Assembly (NCBI RefSeq): GCF_029784155.1
Contig: NC_073693.1
Span: forward strand, 228,053,961 to 228,117,960
Direction: 5' to 3'
Source of the DNA: Uranotaenia lowii
Taxonomy: Eukaryota > Arthropoda > Insecta > Diptera > Culicidae
DNA length: 64,000 bases
Shown here: positions 1 to 13,168 of the stretch, one piece after another
Numbering within the stretch: position 1 is the first letter of the stretch
Layout: each line of letters begins with the position of its first letter
Notes under the pieces: generated by a model
Told to the model about the DNA's origin: nothing
Databases searched by the model: none
The model's input: the letters and a program-made list of their open reading frames with translations, nothing else
Program-made: the position numbers and the translations under genes

Positions 1-1340
1 CGAAAAATTATTTTCCCAAATTAAGAACCGAATAACTGACAGGCAACATGGCTTTTTCAAAGGCCGTTCAACCTCAACTAATTTAATTGAATTTATAGAC
101 TTTTCATTGAATGCAATGGATAATGGCAACCATGTGGAAGCTCTTTATACAGACTTTAGTAAGGCATTTGATCGCATAGACATACCAATGCTTCTTTTCA
201 AATTACAAAAAATTGGAATAAAATCTAAACTCCTGAAATGGCTTGAATCATACCTGACGAATCGCCAACAAATAATAAATTTCAATGGAAAGAAATCGCT
301 CCCTATTCAAGTCACTTCAGGAGTTCCGCAAGGATCTCATTTAGGACCTCTACTTTTCATACTTTATGTAAACGACATTTCCTTTATTCTCAAAAATCTT
401 AAAATGCTCATTTATGCCGACGACATGAAGCTCTATTTGGAAATAAGAAATGAAGAAGACATCAGCATATTCCAGAATGAAATTCACATTTTCTACCAGT
501 GGTGCAGAAAAAGCCTTCTGAAGCTCAATGTAAAAAAATGCAATTTTATATCATTTAGCAGAAAAAGAACAACACCAAACATCACAATTACAGATCAGAA
601 TGTAGAAAAATGTGAACGAGTTAGGGATTTAGGAATTATCTTAGACTCTAAACTTACTTTCACAGACCATTACAATACTATCATCCATAGGGCAAATAAC
701 ATGCTGGGCTTTATTAAGCGCTTTTGCTTTAATTTTCAAGACCCATACACAATAAAAACACTATATATTGCCTATGTAAGGTCTTTACTGGAATATTGCA
801 GCGTTGTTTGGTCACCTTATTCAATTTCACACGAAGAAAGAATAGAATCAGTACAAAAGCAATTTCTACTATATGCTCTTCGTAAATTAGGTTGGACATC
901 ATTTCCACTTCCATCATATAAAGCGCGCTGCATGCTCATTGACATACAAACACTAAAAGAACGCCGTGAATATGCAATGGTTTCATTTGTAAACGATATT
1001 GTTTCGCAGCGTATTGACTCAAAAGAAATTCTATCAAAATTAAACTTTTATGCACCTTCTCGGCAACTCCGAAATCGAAATTTATTTTTCATTAATAACT
1101 ATCGCACAAACTACGCGAAAAACGGGCCAATAAATCGCATGATGGCCTCTTACAATCAACACTGCGAAACCATTGACTTTACAATGTCTCGGCAAAAACT
1201 CAAACAATATTTTAATCGAAGAAATCTAAACTCTTAAGGAGAAATTGTAAAGCAGACACTGCTTAAACCTAGTCTTAAGGAAATTCACATGTATCAAACT
1301 ATGTAGTCTACGTTACGGTTGACGAAATAAATAAATAAAT
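1..1340 (+). mobile_element. Non-LTR retrotransposon (CR1/Jockey superfamily), 3' part with A-rich tandem tail
   Basis: The left part is cut by the window edge. The element consists of an open reverse-transcriptase ORF to 1237, a ~90-bp 3' UTR and a tail of AAAT repeats at 1325-1340. Such short tandem A-rich tails are usual at the 3' end of Jockey/CR1-type LINEs. Directly after the tail, R1-clade coding sequence begins, so this copy probably inserted into an R1 element or the R1 copy is 5'-truncated against it. Confidence 0.8.
2..1237 (+). CDS. Reverse transcriptase, C-terminal portion of LINE ORF2 (open to the left edge)
   Basis: Frame 2 is open from the first bases of the window; the first visible residues include a GFFKGRST motif that normally lies just upstream of RT motif A, so the true start is outside the window. 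Numbered from an internal codon at 107: motif A TDFSKAFD at about residues 15-22, SGVPQGSHLGP (71-81), catalytic YADD (103-106), then VRDLGIILDSKLTF, a LEYCSVVW segment and the long C-terminal tail typical of CR1/Jockey-type elements, ending in TAA at 1235-1237. No endonuclease is visible because the 5' part is missing. No stop or frameshift occurs in ~411 codons, so this copy is relatively young. The catalytic aspartates are present. The clade beyond CR1/Jockey superfamily is not resolved by eye. Confidence 0.85.
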   Translation, partial: EKLFSQIKNRITDRQHGFFKGRSTSTNLIEFIDFSLNAMDNGNHVEALYTDFSKAFDRIDIPMLLFKLQKIGIKSKLLKWLESYLTNRQQIINFNGKKSLPIQVTSGVPQGSHLGPLLFILYVNDISFILKNLKMLIYADDMKLYLEIRNEEDISIFQNEIHIFYQWCRKSLLKLNVKKCNFISFSRKRTTPNITITDQNVEKCERVRDLGIILDSKLTFTDHYNTIIHRANNMLGFIKRFCFNFQDPYTIKTLYIAYVRSLLEYCSVVWSPYSISHEERIESVQKQFLLYALRKLGWTSFPLPSYKARCMLIDIQTLKERREYAMVSFVNDIVSQRIDSKEILSKLNFYAPSRQLRNRNLFFINNYRTNYAKNGPINRMMASYNQHCETIDFTMSRQKLKQYFNRRNLNS

Positions 1341-3378
1341 TTTCAAAAATGCGAAAAGAAACCTATGCAAGCCAATTAAAGAGAGTAAAAAGGCATGTTT
1401 AAGGAAACCTTGTCTTGATGCCAATGACCGACCATGGGGCGATGCCTACAGGATAGTCATGGCAAAAAACAAAAGCGGTAGCACACCACCTGAAATGTGC
1501 CCCAACAAACTGAGGGAAATAACGAGAGAGCTGTTTCCTCATCATATTATTAATAGCTGGCCGCAAGTCCCGTACGACTGGGATACGAGCGATGAGGAGT
1601 TAATATAGTTGGAGGAACTGCGGGACATCGCCAAATCCCTTCAGCTAGAAAAGGCTCCGGGTCCAGATGGTATCCCGAACATTGCAGTTAAGACCGCGAT
1701 TATGGAATTTCCCGAAATGTTCCGATCGTCACTGCAAATTTGTATAGAGGAAAGGATGTTTCCAGATATTTGGAAACGACAGAAGCTGGTTCTGCTGCCC
1801 AAACCAGGAAAGCCATTGGGGAACCCATCGGCATACAGGCCAATATGCCTACTGGATACGGTTGGAAAGATTCTGGAAAAGGTGATCTTGAATCGTATCC
1901 AGCGGTACACCGAGGGCGAAGGCGGATTGTCCAACAATCAATTCGGCTTTCGAAAAGGGCGATGCACAGTCGACGCCATTCGAACTGTCATCGAAACGGC
2001 TGATAAACCCAGACTCAAAAAGAGAAGAGGGGACCGTTTTTGTGCGGTAGTAACATTGGACGTGCGCAACGCCTTCAATAGTGTCAGTAGGGCAGCGATT
2101 GCTTCTTCGCTTATAAAAATGAGGATACCGAAATATCTCTACAAATTAGTGGAAAGCTATTTCCAGAACCGCAAGCTTCTATACATGACGAGCGAAGGAT
2201 TTCAGGAAATGGATGTTACAGCTGGAGTACCGCAAGGGTCGATACTGGGCCCGGTTCTGTGGAATATTACGTATGATGAGGTGCTGACATTGAGCCTGCC
2301 AGAGGGAGTAAAGTTGGTTGGTTTCGCGGACGATGTCGTGCTACTAGCGACGGGTTACTCTACAGAAATCGTCCAGCTAAGAGCTTCAGAGGCTGTAGAT
2401 GCGGTAGAGAGCTGGATGCACTCCAAAAGTTTGCAGTTGGCTCACCACAAAACCGAGATGGTCCTGATATCAAACCTGATTTCACCGCAAACAGGCAGGA
2501 TTACAGTTGGATCATGCACTATCGAATCAAAGCGTGAGCTTAAATATTTGGGTGTGATGATTGACGACCGGCTCAGCTTTAAAAACCACGTTGAGTATGT
2601 GTGCAAGAAGGCGGCAACAGCAACGGCCGCACTCACGAGGATAATGGCGAACAACTCGGGGATCCGAAGTAGTCAGCGAAGGATAATTTCGAGTGTAGTT
2701 TCGTCAATCCTTCGATATGGAGGGGCGGCCTGGAAATCTGGTCTTAACATCCAGTGTAACCAGCAGAAGCTGAACAGTGTACAGAGGCGAATGAATTTGC
2801 GGGTCATCAGTGCATACCGCACCGTTTCGTCGGAGGCTGCATGCGTTGTAGCGGGAGTCATGCCCATCTCGGTCTTGTTGGTGGAGGACTCATATTGCTA
2901 CGAAAATAGAGGCATGCAAAACGTGAGAACACGAGCCAGAGATAGCTCCATGGCTAACTGGCAGCAGCTGTGGGACAGCTCGGAAAAAGGGAGGTGGACC
3001 CATCGTTTGATCCCAAACATCAAAGAGTGGATGGAGAGAAAGCATGGCGAAGTGGATTTCTACATGACGCAATTCCTGACTGGTCATGGATGCTTCATGA
3101 AGTATCACCACAGGTTCGGACATGCGGCCTCGCGTCTGCCTAACATGCGGTGACGTGGACGAGACACCCGAACACGTGTATTCTATTGTCCAAGATTTGA
3201 AGAGGAACGTGCCAACATATTCGCCGCCTGCGGACCAGAAACGACAGCGGACAACATGTTGCAGAAGATGTGTGATTACATTAACACATGGCAGGCAGTC
3301 AGTGATGGGCTCGCCCGGATAATGGCTGCTTTGCAAAGGAGTTGGAGACTGACGCAAATTGCAATTGACGCAGGATAA
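1341..3378 (+). pseudogene. R1-clade LINE ORF2, reverse transcriptase to zinc knuckle, damaged
   Basis: Frame 1 carries R1-like linker sequence (WGDAYRIVMAK, then an LFPHH region) up to an in-frame TAG at 1606-1608. It continues through KAPGPDGIPN, LLDTVGKILEKV, QFGFRKGR, motif A with D151, AGVPQGSILGP (205-215) and FADD (239-242), counted from codon 1609. The main frame meets TGA at 3151-3153. Between about 3124 and 3183 the homologous reading (CLTCGDVDETPEHVY) is in frame 2, and frame 1 resumes at about 3184 (CPRFEEER) to TAA at 3376-3378. Two compensating indels therefore flank the CCHC-type knuckle. The N-terminal endonuclease is absent. The RT core and active site are intact, but the stop and two frameshifts make this copy non-functional. 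Confidence 0.85.
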
Positions 3379-3770
3379 CGTAGATTAACTTTACTAAGCT
3401 TAAAGAGTCCGAAGCTATGAAATGGACTACGCAAAACAATCAGCGTAGCCGATGAGACGTGAAGATGATGTTGGGCGGTCAGGATGATATTTAATTAAAA
3501 TCTGAACTTCTGGCGAGTGTTGCGAAAGTAGCGCTATGCGTGAATTAGACACCCCCTTACCGAAGTATTGCCTTAGGCAGGTACCGGTTTGGGAATTAGT
3601 CTGACGCCCCAGGTGGAGTTTAGGGCATATGTATATTACGGATGAGTATATAACGAGTTGACCCATTGTTCCCATGTAGACACGGCACTCGACGTGCATT
3701 GGGAACAATTCGTAAAATTCCTTCTTCGAATTTACCACCTGGGTAAAACAAAAAAAAAAACAAAAAAAAA
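3379..3770 (+). other. Probable 3' UTR of the R1-clade LINE plus flank
   Basis: Moderately GC-rich non-coding sequence follows the R1 stop, running to the A-rich stretch (aaaaaaaaaac) before the (CA)n tract. I place it in the R1 element by position and base composition. The exact end of the element is not visible, and no open frame of note occurs. Confidence 0.45.
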
Positions 3771-3984
<214 letters not shown>

Positions 3985-4713
3985 CTTCAAAATGAGAGGT
4001 GTTCAGGTTTTTTAAATGCAAAATTGAAAGAAATGCGTCAAGTTGATATTGACCAAATTTTGACCGTATCACCCGTTAACCCTCTTGACTTGAACCACTT
4101 TTCGACTACTGCTTTGAGCCTTTAATGCTTTACTTAAAACTTGAGTAACGAATTTGTGACCTTTACCTCTTTACTATTTTTGCATTAAAAACAACACTAA
4201 GTAAAATCAAATAATCTTGAAACGGGTGGATATTTTTGAGTTTTATATAGAATATAAGTGCATGACGATCGCCTGGACAAATGCGTGGTTGAAAAAATTA
4301 GGTCAAAACTTGAGACTTTTTTTATATGGGGCTAGACTGGGATGTAAGACACTTGAAATTTTCGATAAGAAGCCGAAAGATCGAATTAAACTGTCTAAAA
4401 TTTGAATTTCATAAGCAGTAACTAAAATACAGGCTAAAATGGTCGCTCGTGAATTTGAGGTTTTTCGTTTGATTGTCGATTTTATTTGCTCAAAAGTGAC
4501 CATTTCAGCTTTTAAGGCTTCTAGTAGTAGTAGTTGTGAGTGCTAGCGATTATTGGTACCATGCATTCTGTTCGAAAATAAATCAAAAATTAGCTCTAGA
4601 AGAGTTTTAAAATTTTGAAAAACATAACCGTGTTCAGGAGCGTCACTTCATAATCTTGATTCATGATCTGACCTATTAATATTTTCTTACTTAGCCGGTT
4701 GTAGATTGAACAA
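3985..4713. other. AT-rich intergenic sequence, nothing recognised
   Basis: No protein-like frame, RNA gene or repeat boundary was recognised. Confidence 0.6.
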
Positions 4714-6636
4714 CCCAAGTAACCATAAGCACTAAAATATAGCCCTTAATCAACACTATATTCCCATATATAACTCTGAATTAATGCTTGTTTTGCACTA
4801 TATGCGTATATAATGCAAATTTAATGCTAAAAAGGCGAAATAGCGGGCTGAATAAATGCTATCACAACATAGCCATTAATAAGCATTACAAATGCTGAAT
4901 TAGAGCACCATCAAAACGTCATTTTTCATCAGCCGTATAAAAGCATTATCAATGCATATTTAGAACACCTTTCAATTTTTTTTATTGATTAATCATGATT
5001 GATGTGAAACGGTAATTCAAAATGGGAAATTATTCTTTAAATTTATTAATATGAACAAAAATTAAAAAATATAATCATTATCTACAACATCAATCAACCT
5101 GCTGAAGGATTATGCTTGCTTTATGAAGTGTTCTATGAAATGAGAAGTGATTATAAATGAATTATGAATTACTTTTGATGAGTGTCGAAGCAAGGATCCC
5201 ACTAGCAGCCTTTATCTTTCCTTGCGCCTTTACCATTTCGACCACTCTTGATGCTGATAAGGTAGGTGAAAAAAACCCATACTTCAAGTACTGTTCGGGT
5301 CACACAACTTCATAAACAGTGTGTGCATGAGAAGGTTTGGAAATGTAGGGGAGGAGCGGGCTATATGCGCCTATTAAGCAGAACACTGATTTAATCAAAT
5401 ATCACATCGAATATGTGTACAAAAACTATATACACGTGTGCAGGCATCTGTTTTCTATACAATGTAGTAATGTTTATGTTAAAATTTTCTTCTGTTCCCA
5501 AGAAAACGATTTTATTGTAAGTGTTGTCTAAAATGCCGAACCTCAAACCGTGCGGGCTAAATGCGCCTATTTATGTTTTGAACAAAATTTCTGTTTTTTT
5601 GGGCAATATTTCCGTATAATTTCATTGAAACTGCTTGAAAGTAATAATTTCCGTACGACAGAGCTGAAGTTTTATAAAAATCTATGTATATGTTAATTTT
5701 ATGGAATAAAACAAAACTTAGGGTTGCCATTCTATGGAGGCAGTTCATCCATGAGAAAAACTTTATCAAATCTGTTTTTAAATCTTCAATTCTCTCTTAA
5801 GATGTTATTCAGAGCTTAGATTTGAAGGTTCAGTGATAAAAATCATTTATTTATTCTATTTAACCTGTTATTTTAGGATGGAGGCATTTTACAAACATGA
5901 TGGGGGCATACAAAAACACTCTATTATTCCACTATATAATCATTATTAAACGTCCACAAAAGCTGAAATATGTTGAATTTCTTAAGTTCATTTGAGTAAG
6001 AAACAAATCCTGTCCTAGTTTTTGTTTTAAACTTCTTTACGTATAATTTTCAAAACTCGAAATATTACATCAAAATGTATCAAAAACCTCATATGATTTT
6101 TTAATTTTTTTGAGTTTGGAAATTCATCAAATTCTTTCTTGTCTTATGTTCTAAGGGTATCACCCTCAAAATGCATTGGTCAGATAAGCTGTCTAGTCAG
6201 CCATTGCATCAAACAGCCGTAGGGTCATTTAACCCGATAGGCCCATTTAGGAAACCTTTCCCCTATTGGAAAATTTTGGGAGAAAACAACTGCAACTGCC
6301 CGCTCTGATTGTTTTCGTTTGCTGTCTTGCTTACTCACACACAGCAAATGAGAAAATCACTCTTGTTTACATTCGAGGGTTTGACGTTTCTACGCTTTAT
6401 GAAATTAACAGGAAGTTCTAGTGCTACAGTCTTAATGCTTGTTAACTTTATATAGTAGCTCTATATGTGCATATAGTGCTATCATTAGTGCTAATTTTTG
6501 TTATTGCTTCTATGCATTAATAATGCTTATATAAAACTCAAAAGCATTATGAATGTTGATATAATGCTAACTTGCATTAGAAATGTTGAATTAATGCTGA
6601 TTAAGGGTTATGGCTTAATGCTTATGGTTACTAGGG
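4714..6636. mobile_element. Non-autonomous DNA transposon (MITE) with CCCAAGTAACC-type ends, interrupted by another MITE
   Basis: The left end reads CCCAAGTAACCATAAGCACT and the reverse complement of the right end reads CCCTAGTAACCATAAGCATT, followed by related AT-rich sequence (CCCTTAATCA) on both sides. Both subterminal zones are crowded with variants of TTAATGCT/AGCATTA, which may be transposase-binding repeats. Without the 920-bp insertion (5346-6265) the element is about 1.0 kb. No transposase ORF is present. A related end (TTACTTGGG) occurs at 34905. The target duplication is not clear. Confidence 0.75.
5346..6265. mobile_element. TA-flanked MITE (TAGGGGA ends), copy 1, nested
   Basis: It starts TAGGGGAGGAGCGGGCTATA and ends in TTTCCCCTA, so short terminal inverted repeats lie next to a TA dinucleotide at both ends, as in Tc1/mariner-type insertions. 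Internal variants of GCGGGCTAAATGCGCCTATT repeat the subterminal sequence. It is colinear over its full length with 10370-11308, about 5 kb away and in the same orientation. It has no transposase and lies inside the MITE at 4714-6636. Confidence 0.85.
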
Positions 6637-9600
6637 AATAACACCGTCGATTTGCAAGCAAAAGTTGATACAATCAAACGATTCAAATTCAAAATGAAAT
6701 TGACAGCAAATTTCATCTATGCAACATTAAAAGCTCTGTTCATTTAGAAATAAGACAGTTCTAAACTCATATATCTTAAAAACGAATGGTTTGATCGAAA
6801 AGAATCCGGATAAGGAGGGAAGGTAATCTCATGTTTATACTTGAACGAAATACGAAAAAAATTATTAATCGTTTTCAAAAAGGAATATTTATACTTTATG
6901 CTTGATACCTCTCATCGATTGATGCACACTTTTTCTCGTCATGATATGTATTTAACAGTAATACTTCGTCTTATTTGTATTTAAGGTGACTGTACCCAAC
7001 TTCTTCAATTTTCACTATTCTTTTGACAAATACTTCTTATTTGATAGAAACTGGGTGAATTCCGCTGTTTCAAATTCAACAAGACTTGTGAAGTTTCCGG
7101 ACATGACATCTCTTAAAAACATCGAAAACCAAAGTTTTCATTTTGATTTTTTTTCCGCAAGAGCAAAGTCTTTCAAAATCATGATATTATTAGGGACCAT
7201 GCCACCAGTAAACATATAACAGGAATCAACCGCCCGTAACTAGTAAAACTTATTTTTTTCACAAGTTTTGCCGTCCATCAAAACTCATCTGACACATTGG
7301 CTTGGCGATGGCACAGAGGTGCCAGGAAGGATTGTAAAATATCAGGGCACCGCGATGGAAAAAATCAAGCTCTTTAGGACACCACTAAATTTATGGAAAT
7401 ACAGGAACTGAAGACGCCTTAAATTATGAAAATTTTATTACAGATTTGTTTGATATTCTCATTATTTCGTAAAAAATCAGTTATAATTTAATTTTTTTTT
7501 AAATCGAAACAAAACAGATCATTTTGCAGCTCATTAAAAAAATCGGACTGTTCAAGCGTTTTTTTTTTAAATCAGAGTGGTCTCTCGGAAATCAGGACAA
7601 ATCTTGAAAAATCATGAAGGTTCTAGAAGTAGCAAAAATTTGTTATTTGAGGTTTGGATTATATGGCTGATCGCTGGGTAACAGTTCTAGCCTCTCAGAG
7701 AGCCTCATTTCAGCGATCTAAATAAATGTTTCGCTTATTCATAATTTTAAATACTGGTTCATATGAGCCTTTACTTTCCTGATGAACTTCAACTAAATGA
7801 GAGCCATTTAATCAGAAAAGTGAACTTGTTTATTTCAGTATCTAAATGAAGTGTGTTTACTACATCTTATGCAAGATATACGAAAGAATAACAACTTACA
7901 AAAACTTTCAATACTTTACCTAAATACATATCCCGTATTTATGAAGGCATCATTGAATTTTTAGTTACCGGGAGCGCAATAGGCGCATTCAAGTATGCAA
8001 TAAATCCACAAACAAATATCAAAGAGGACAAAAAAAGAGAAAAAGTAAAAAATGATCACATGAAAAATTATTTTTATTAAGTCACATCCGCGGTGTTCAA
8101 TTCATATTTTACATTTTGAAAAAATGTTTGCTCGTGTATTTCGATGGAACGAGCTCTAGAATCATACATTATGTAAAAAAAACAGTAGTTTTGGTTTGGA
8201 TTTCGCTTAGATTTTGAATAAACCGGGCATTTTTCCTTGTTACCTAGGCATCCGGGCCGGATGGGGTTTTTTTCTTTTTTTTTTCTTTGAAAAATCATGC
8301 AATCTGGAATGCTTAGTCATACCTATTACTCCCAAGAAATTAGTAGTATTTGAAGGACTTTTAATAAATCGTTTTTCATGTTTTCCTTACTTTTTTGGAT
8401 TTTCTTACCACTGTGCTCTTTTTTACCATTGAGGGATATGGTAACCCTACCCTACAACTTTTAATAAATGATAAAAGAAAGTTAGTTCGAACTTTAAACA
8501 TTTTGAATAAAATGTAATCTGGCTTGTTTGATTTTTTCCGTGAAATCGAATGAAGGCTATTTGAGCCACCGAACGTATCGTAAAATATAGCTGTGGCTAT
8601 TTCACCATCAATTCCCCTTCATTTTTCAATTAATTCAGAAAAAAAGCATGTTTGGATTTTTAAATTGAATTAATGCCTGCTACATTTTTCGAACGTTTTC
8701 ACCTTGTTCATAGAAATTCAGGTCTTAATATAAATTTTGAATGAAATTAAATTAAACTTACATTTTGGAGGTACTGATTCCATAATTTCCATAACCAAAA
8801 TTATATTTCTTTTTTCGTATTTCGGATTCTGTATCCAGTTCAGGATTCTTGATTTTCAGTCATTTGAAATGGAAAGTTGCTCTTACTGGCTCAAATCTGG
8901 TTTAAATTTCATATCAAATTTGAATCATGTTTTTCAAGGTCTTATGCATTTTCAATATTTTGATAATAGATTTCCGAAAATAGTTTAATATTCAAATTTG
9001 AAGTTCTTAAACTCAATTGTTTCACTAAATTTTATCATTCAAAGCTTCTTAATGGCAATCCAAAAGTGAAAACTAAGATTTAGATTCATTATTTGAAATT
9101 CATATTTTTATAGAGATTCACAAAACAGATTGAAAATAAATGATTTAATAGTGAATTTTGATTAAACATGAACTACAGAATTTAAAAAATAGATTCACGA
9201 ATGACAGCCCTAAAACTTGGCTCATAAAATAATGAGCTGGGATTTAGATTCGGAAATCGTTTTTTTTTGTGCATTTCAGGAACCGAAATTCGGATACAGA
9301 TTGAAAGCTCAATTTTTGAATTCAGATCTTATTCAAAATGCAGATTAAAGAAAATCAGAAAAATATCAAACTTGTATATAAATTTAACAATCAACTTAAA
9401 TTGTTGAGGAATTCAAGAGATGATGAACTTAAGATTGCTTGTCAATTTAATTCCCAGATTTAAAATTTTAAATCAAAATTAGATTGTATATGTATTTTTT
9501 TTGAAGATCAGTGAAACGTAGAGTTTGAATAAATTTTCTAGATTTTGTTTTTTGCAAAAACCCTATATTTTAATTAAAAAAAAAATCATCCACACGATTA

Positions 9601-10369
9601 TTTTTATAGAATTAAAAATATTTGTTGCTAAAGAAACATCTGATCTGCTCTTCACCTGAAAAATCTGCACAAAATTCTATATTTTCTCGGTGTATTGTTT
9701 AACATTATTAACACATTGAGAACCACGTACAAATTTAAGCCGTCAGACACCAAAATTCTGCATTTTATATTTCAGAAACCAATGAACAAAATTCTTCTTA
9801 TTAACATATTTTAGAAACGGGAAGGGTTGGGTTTAATTATGTACAACGTCGTTTCAGTGCATAACATTTGAATTATGTTTTTTTTTAATTAGGCATACTC
9901 GCAGGAAGCAAAAAAACGTTTTAGGTCAAAAATGTGTTAATATTGCAGTTTTTTTAAGGTCAAATTTCTAACTTAAATTTTTAATTCAATTAAAGTTTGC
10001 ATCAAGCTTATTCGATCTGAAATATGTCTGTCACTTACCTTTTTTTTTGAAATTTGATTTATTTTCTTCAAAGGTTGAATTTGCAAAAGAGTTTGGAAAA
10101 TCGGCTTGTTTGAAAGAAAAATGAAAAAAGTTTGTTTAAGGAATGGAAGGCTCTCAAGAAAAAACTTATTTTATGTTCAAATCAACTAAGTTTGATTCCT
10201 ATCTAACAAATTCATAGACTAAAACCATCGAAGAAAGCGAATTTAGCAAACCTTACAGGTTAAGGTGCAATTTTTTGAAATAATGATTTAATTCGAAAAC
10301 TTTTAATGTAAAAGTACTTTTATTTGTTTTAATTCTTTTTGAATTCTTGCAATGATGGGCAAAAAATCA
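6637..10369. other. AT-rich intergenic sequence with low-complexity word repeats
   Basis: Only short chance ORFs occur. From about 8.7 to 10.3 kb the sequence is dominated by degenerate words such as ATTCAAATTT and AAATTCAGA, which looks like decayed simple sequence. No gene, RNA or clear transposon end was recognised. Confidence 0.55.
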
Positions 10370-11308
10370 TAGGGGAGAAGCGGGCTATATGCGTCTATTA
10401 AGCAGAATACTGATTTAATCAAATATTACATAGAATATGTGTACAAATACTATTTACACATGAACAGACATCTGTTTTCTATACATTGGAGTAACAACAT
10501 TTTCAACATTTTTATGTTGAAATCTCCTTCCGTTTTTGAGGAATGAATTTTATTAGGTATAACTGTTGTCGAAACTGCCGAACCTCAAACCGTGCGGGCT
10601 AAATGCGCCTATTTGTGTTTTAGGCTAAATTTACGTTTTTTTGGCAATATTTCCATATAATTTATTTAGAAATGCTAGATACTGATAACTTTCATACGAC
10701 AAAGCTGGAGTTTTATAAAAATCTATTACTTTTATTATTTTATAGAATAAAACAAAAGTTATGCTTGTCATGCTATGGAGGCAGTTCATCCATAAGAAAA
10801 ACATTATCAAATCTGTTTTGAGGTCTTCAATTCTCTCTAAAGGTGTTAATTATAGCATCAATTCGAAATTTTAGTGATGAAAATCCTAGATTTATTCTAT
10901 TTAACCTGTTATTTAAGGATAGCGGCTTTTTACAAACATGATGGGGGCATACAAAAACACTCTCTTATTCCACTTTCCCGTCATTATGAAACCATCATAA
11001 ATGCTTAAATTTGTTTTAATTCTGAGGTTCATTTGAATAAGAAACAAAAACCACCCATCTTTTTGTTTTGAGCTTCTGTACGTATAGTTTTTAAAAGTCG
11101 AAATATTACCTCAAAAGGTACCAATACCTTGTATGAATTTTAATTATTTTTTTTGGGTTGGTTTATTCATAAAATTCTTTCTTGCCTTATGTTCAAAGCA
11201 TATCACCCTCAAAATGCATTGATTAGATATGTTGTCTTGTCAGCCATTCCGTCAAACGGTTGTAGGCGCATTTAACCCGATAGGCCCATTTAGGAAACCC
11301 TTCCCCTA
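10370..11308. mobile_element. TA-flanked MITE (TAGGGGA ends), copy 2
   Basis: It is colinear with 5346-6265: same first bases (TAGGGGAGAAGCGGGCTATA), the same internal blocks in order, and the same end (TTAGGAAACCCTTCCCCTA). The 939-bp length against 920 bp reflects small indels. The copies differ by many substitutions, so neither is recent. No coding capacity. Confidence 0.85.
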
Positions 11309-13168
11309 GGTCAAAATCATTCACCAAACACGCCCCGACCCCCATTCGGTTCTTCCTACGGCCCAGCTATACATATTTATTATTCAACGTTATTGCAATA
11401 ATTCCATTATCACGCATCGGATTGAGACTAAAATTCATACTCGAGAAGTTTGTAGGACGAGAAATCTATTCCTGATTTCAATCTTTGTAACATACGACAG
11501 AAAAGAAGTCTACAATATAAACTGTTGAATGTTTTAGAAATCATTCTTTTATTATGCATGGAATTGAGCCGAATTTTTATATACAGGAGTTTAACAAAGC
11601 GAAAACCGATTCCTAGGTTTTAATTTTAAAACAGACTACTGAAAAAGGGGTAGTTTTAATGTTATTACAATGGAAGAGTTTGAAGATACTTGATGCCTGG
11701 GCATACTTGACTCCTCAGTTTTATCTCGAAACAAGGATGTCTTACGGACATCAAATGTTCAAGAAAAATTTGCTGAATAGAAATAAATCTCAAACAAATT
11801 TAGAAAAATTTATTTCTTGAGTTTTTGCACTTTGTTTAAAAAAAATTTAAAATGTGACTTTATTGCTTAAAAACGTTTCCCACCCGAAAAAATTAAAATA
11901 AAAATATTTATTACAATTTGTCGATTGTTGTTGTTGTTGTTCTTGTGAACTATATGGCCAAAAAATCAATAATTTTTTTTTAGAATTTTCATGATTTTTC
12001 AAAGCTTACTGTACTCTGATGAAAAGACAAAGTCTTCTTTTAAATCGAATATAAAAATTTTTAAGTCCCACAAAAAAGCTTCTGGTTTATTAACTGCTTC
12101 ATTTTTCAATCTGAAAACTAAACTTGAAATTACACGCTGTCAGAAAATGCAAATGACGGCGATCAGTTTTTTTACAAAAAATTTTGATGGTAATTAGAAA
12201 AAGGTGTCAAATATTCCCATTCTTCACTTATTGTGGTACTTTTTAGGGAATTGAGACGAGAATTCATTCAAGGGAGTTTTACAGAACTGGTGGAGGTACA
12301 GTCGCGTTAAAAAAATAATGAAATCGTGTGAAGCTGCGCATCCACTTCCAACTAATAAAAAATTTGATTTTGTGAAAGAAGAAATCATTGATAACGATGT
12401 TTTCCATACAAACATCCGTCCGAAAAGAATGAAATCGTCTGTTAGGCGATAATGAACCCGGCATTTTTTTTACCACGTTGATCGATTTTGACGAAACTTG
12501 ACCAAATACTATATCAAACATGTTGACATCTTTGGACCAAATTTCATGATTTTTCATTGGAAATTGTCAAAGATACAGTAAATTTATTGAAGCATTGCCA
12601 AATTTTTCTTTTATTACGAGAATAGCTCTATCTTTGACAAAGTTCGAAATGATTGCGCTGCTTCTCGCGATATCATTCTTTTTTGAACACAACTGTATAC
12701 ATCATTTCATATTTCATTTTTTATTAGACGACAAAGAAAAGGTCATTTATACTACCTGTTTATTGATTTGCCATAATTTCGTTATTTTACATCTGCACCA
12801 GACGAAAATTTTGTATCTTTTTCGGTCAATCAATTTCTTATTTTAAAATTTCAGTTTGAAAGACAAGCAAAAGCGCGTTTATAAATACTGTTTAATATTT
12901 TATGTAATATCTTCGTGAAAATGTATCTCGAATACCATTTAAACACAAACTCCTCATTACATATTACATTTACATTATTTAAACATATTACATTATTTAA
13001 ACATTTCAGATCAAAGCCAAAACTCATGGCAGGATACAGGGAAAAAAATCAGCTCTTGTCTTAAATTTTTTGATGCTGATAAGATAACCATTTATTTAAA
13101 AAAAATTAATTTAAATTTCAAAATATTATAGCAAAATTGAGTTAAAAACTTTGATGAATCACCGCAAC
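11309..13168. other. AT-rich intergenic sequence
   Basis: A short (GTT)n run lies near 11925-11943. A degenerate unit starting ATTGAG, with a loosely similar following ~60 bp, recurs near 11424, 11563 and 12250. Nothing else was recognised. Confidence 0.5.
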
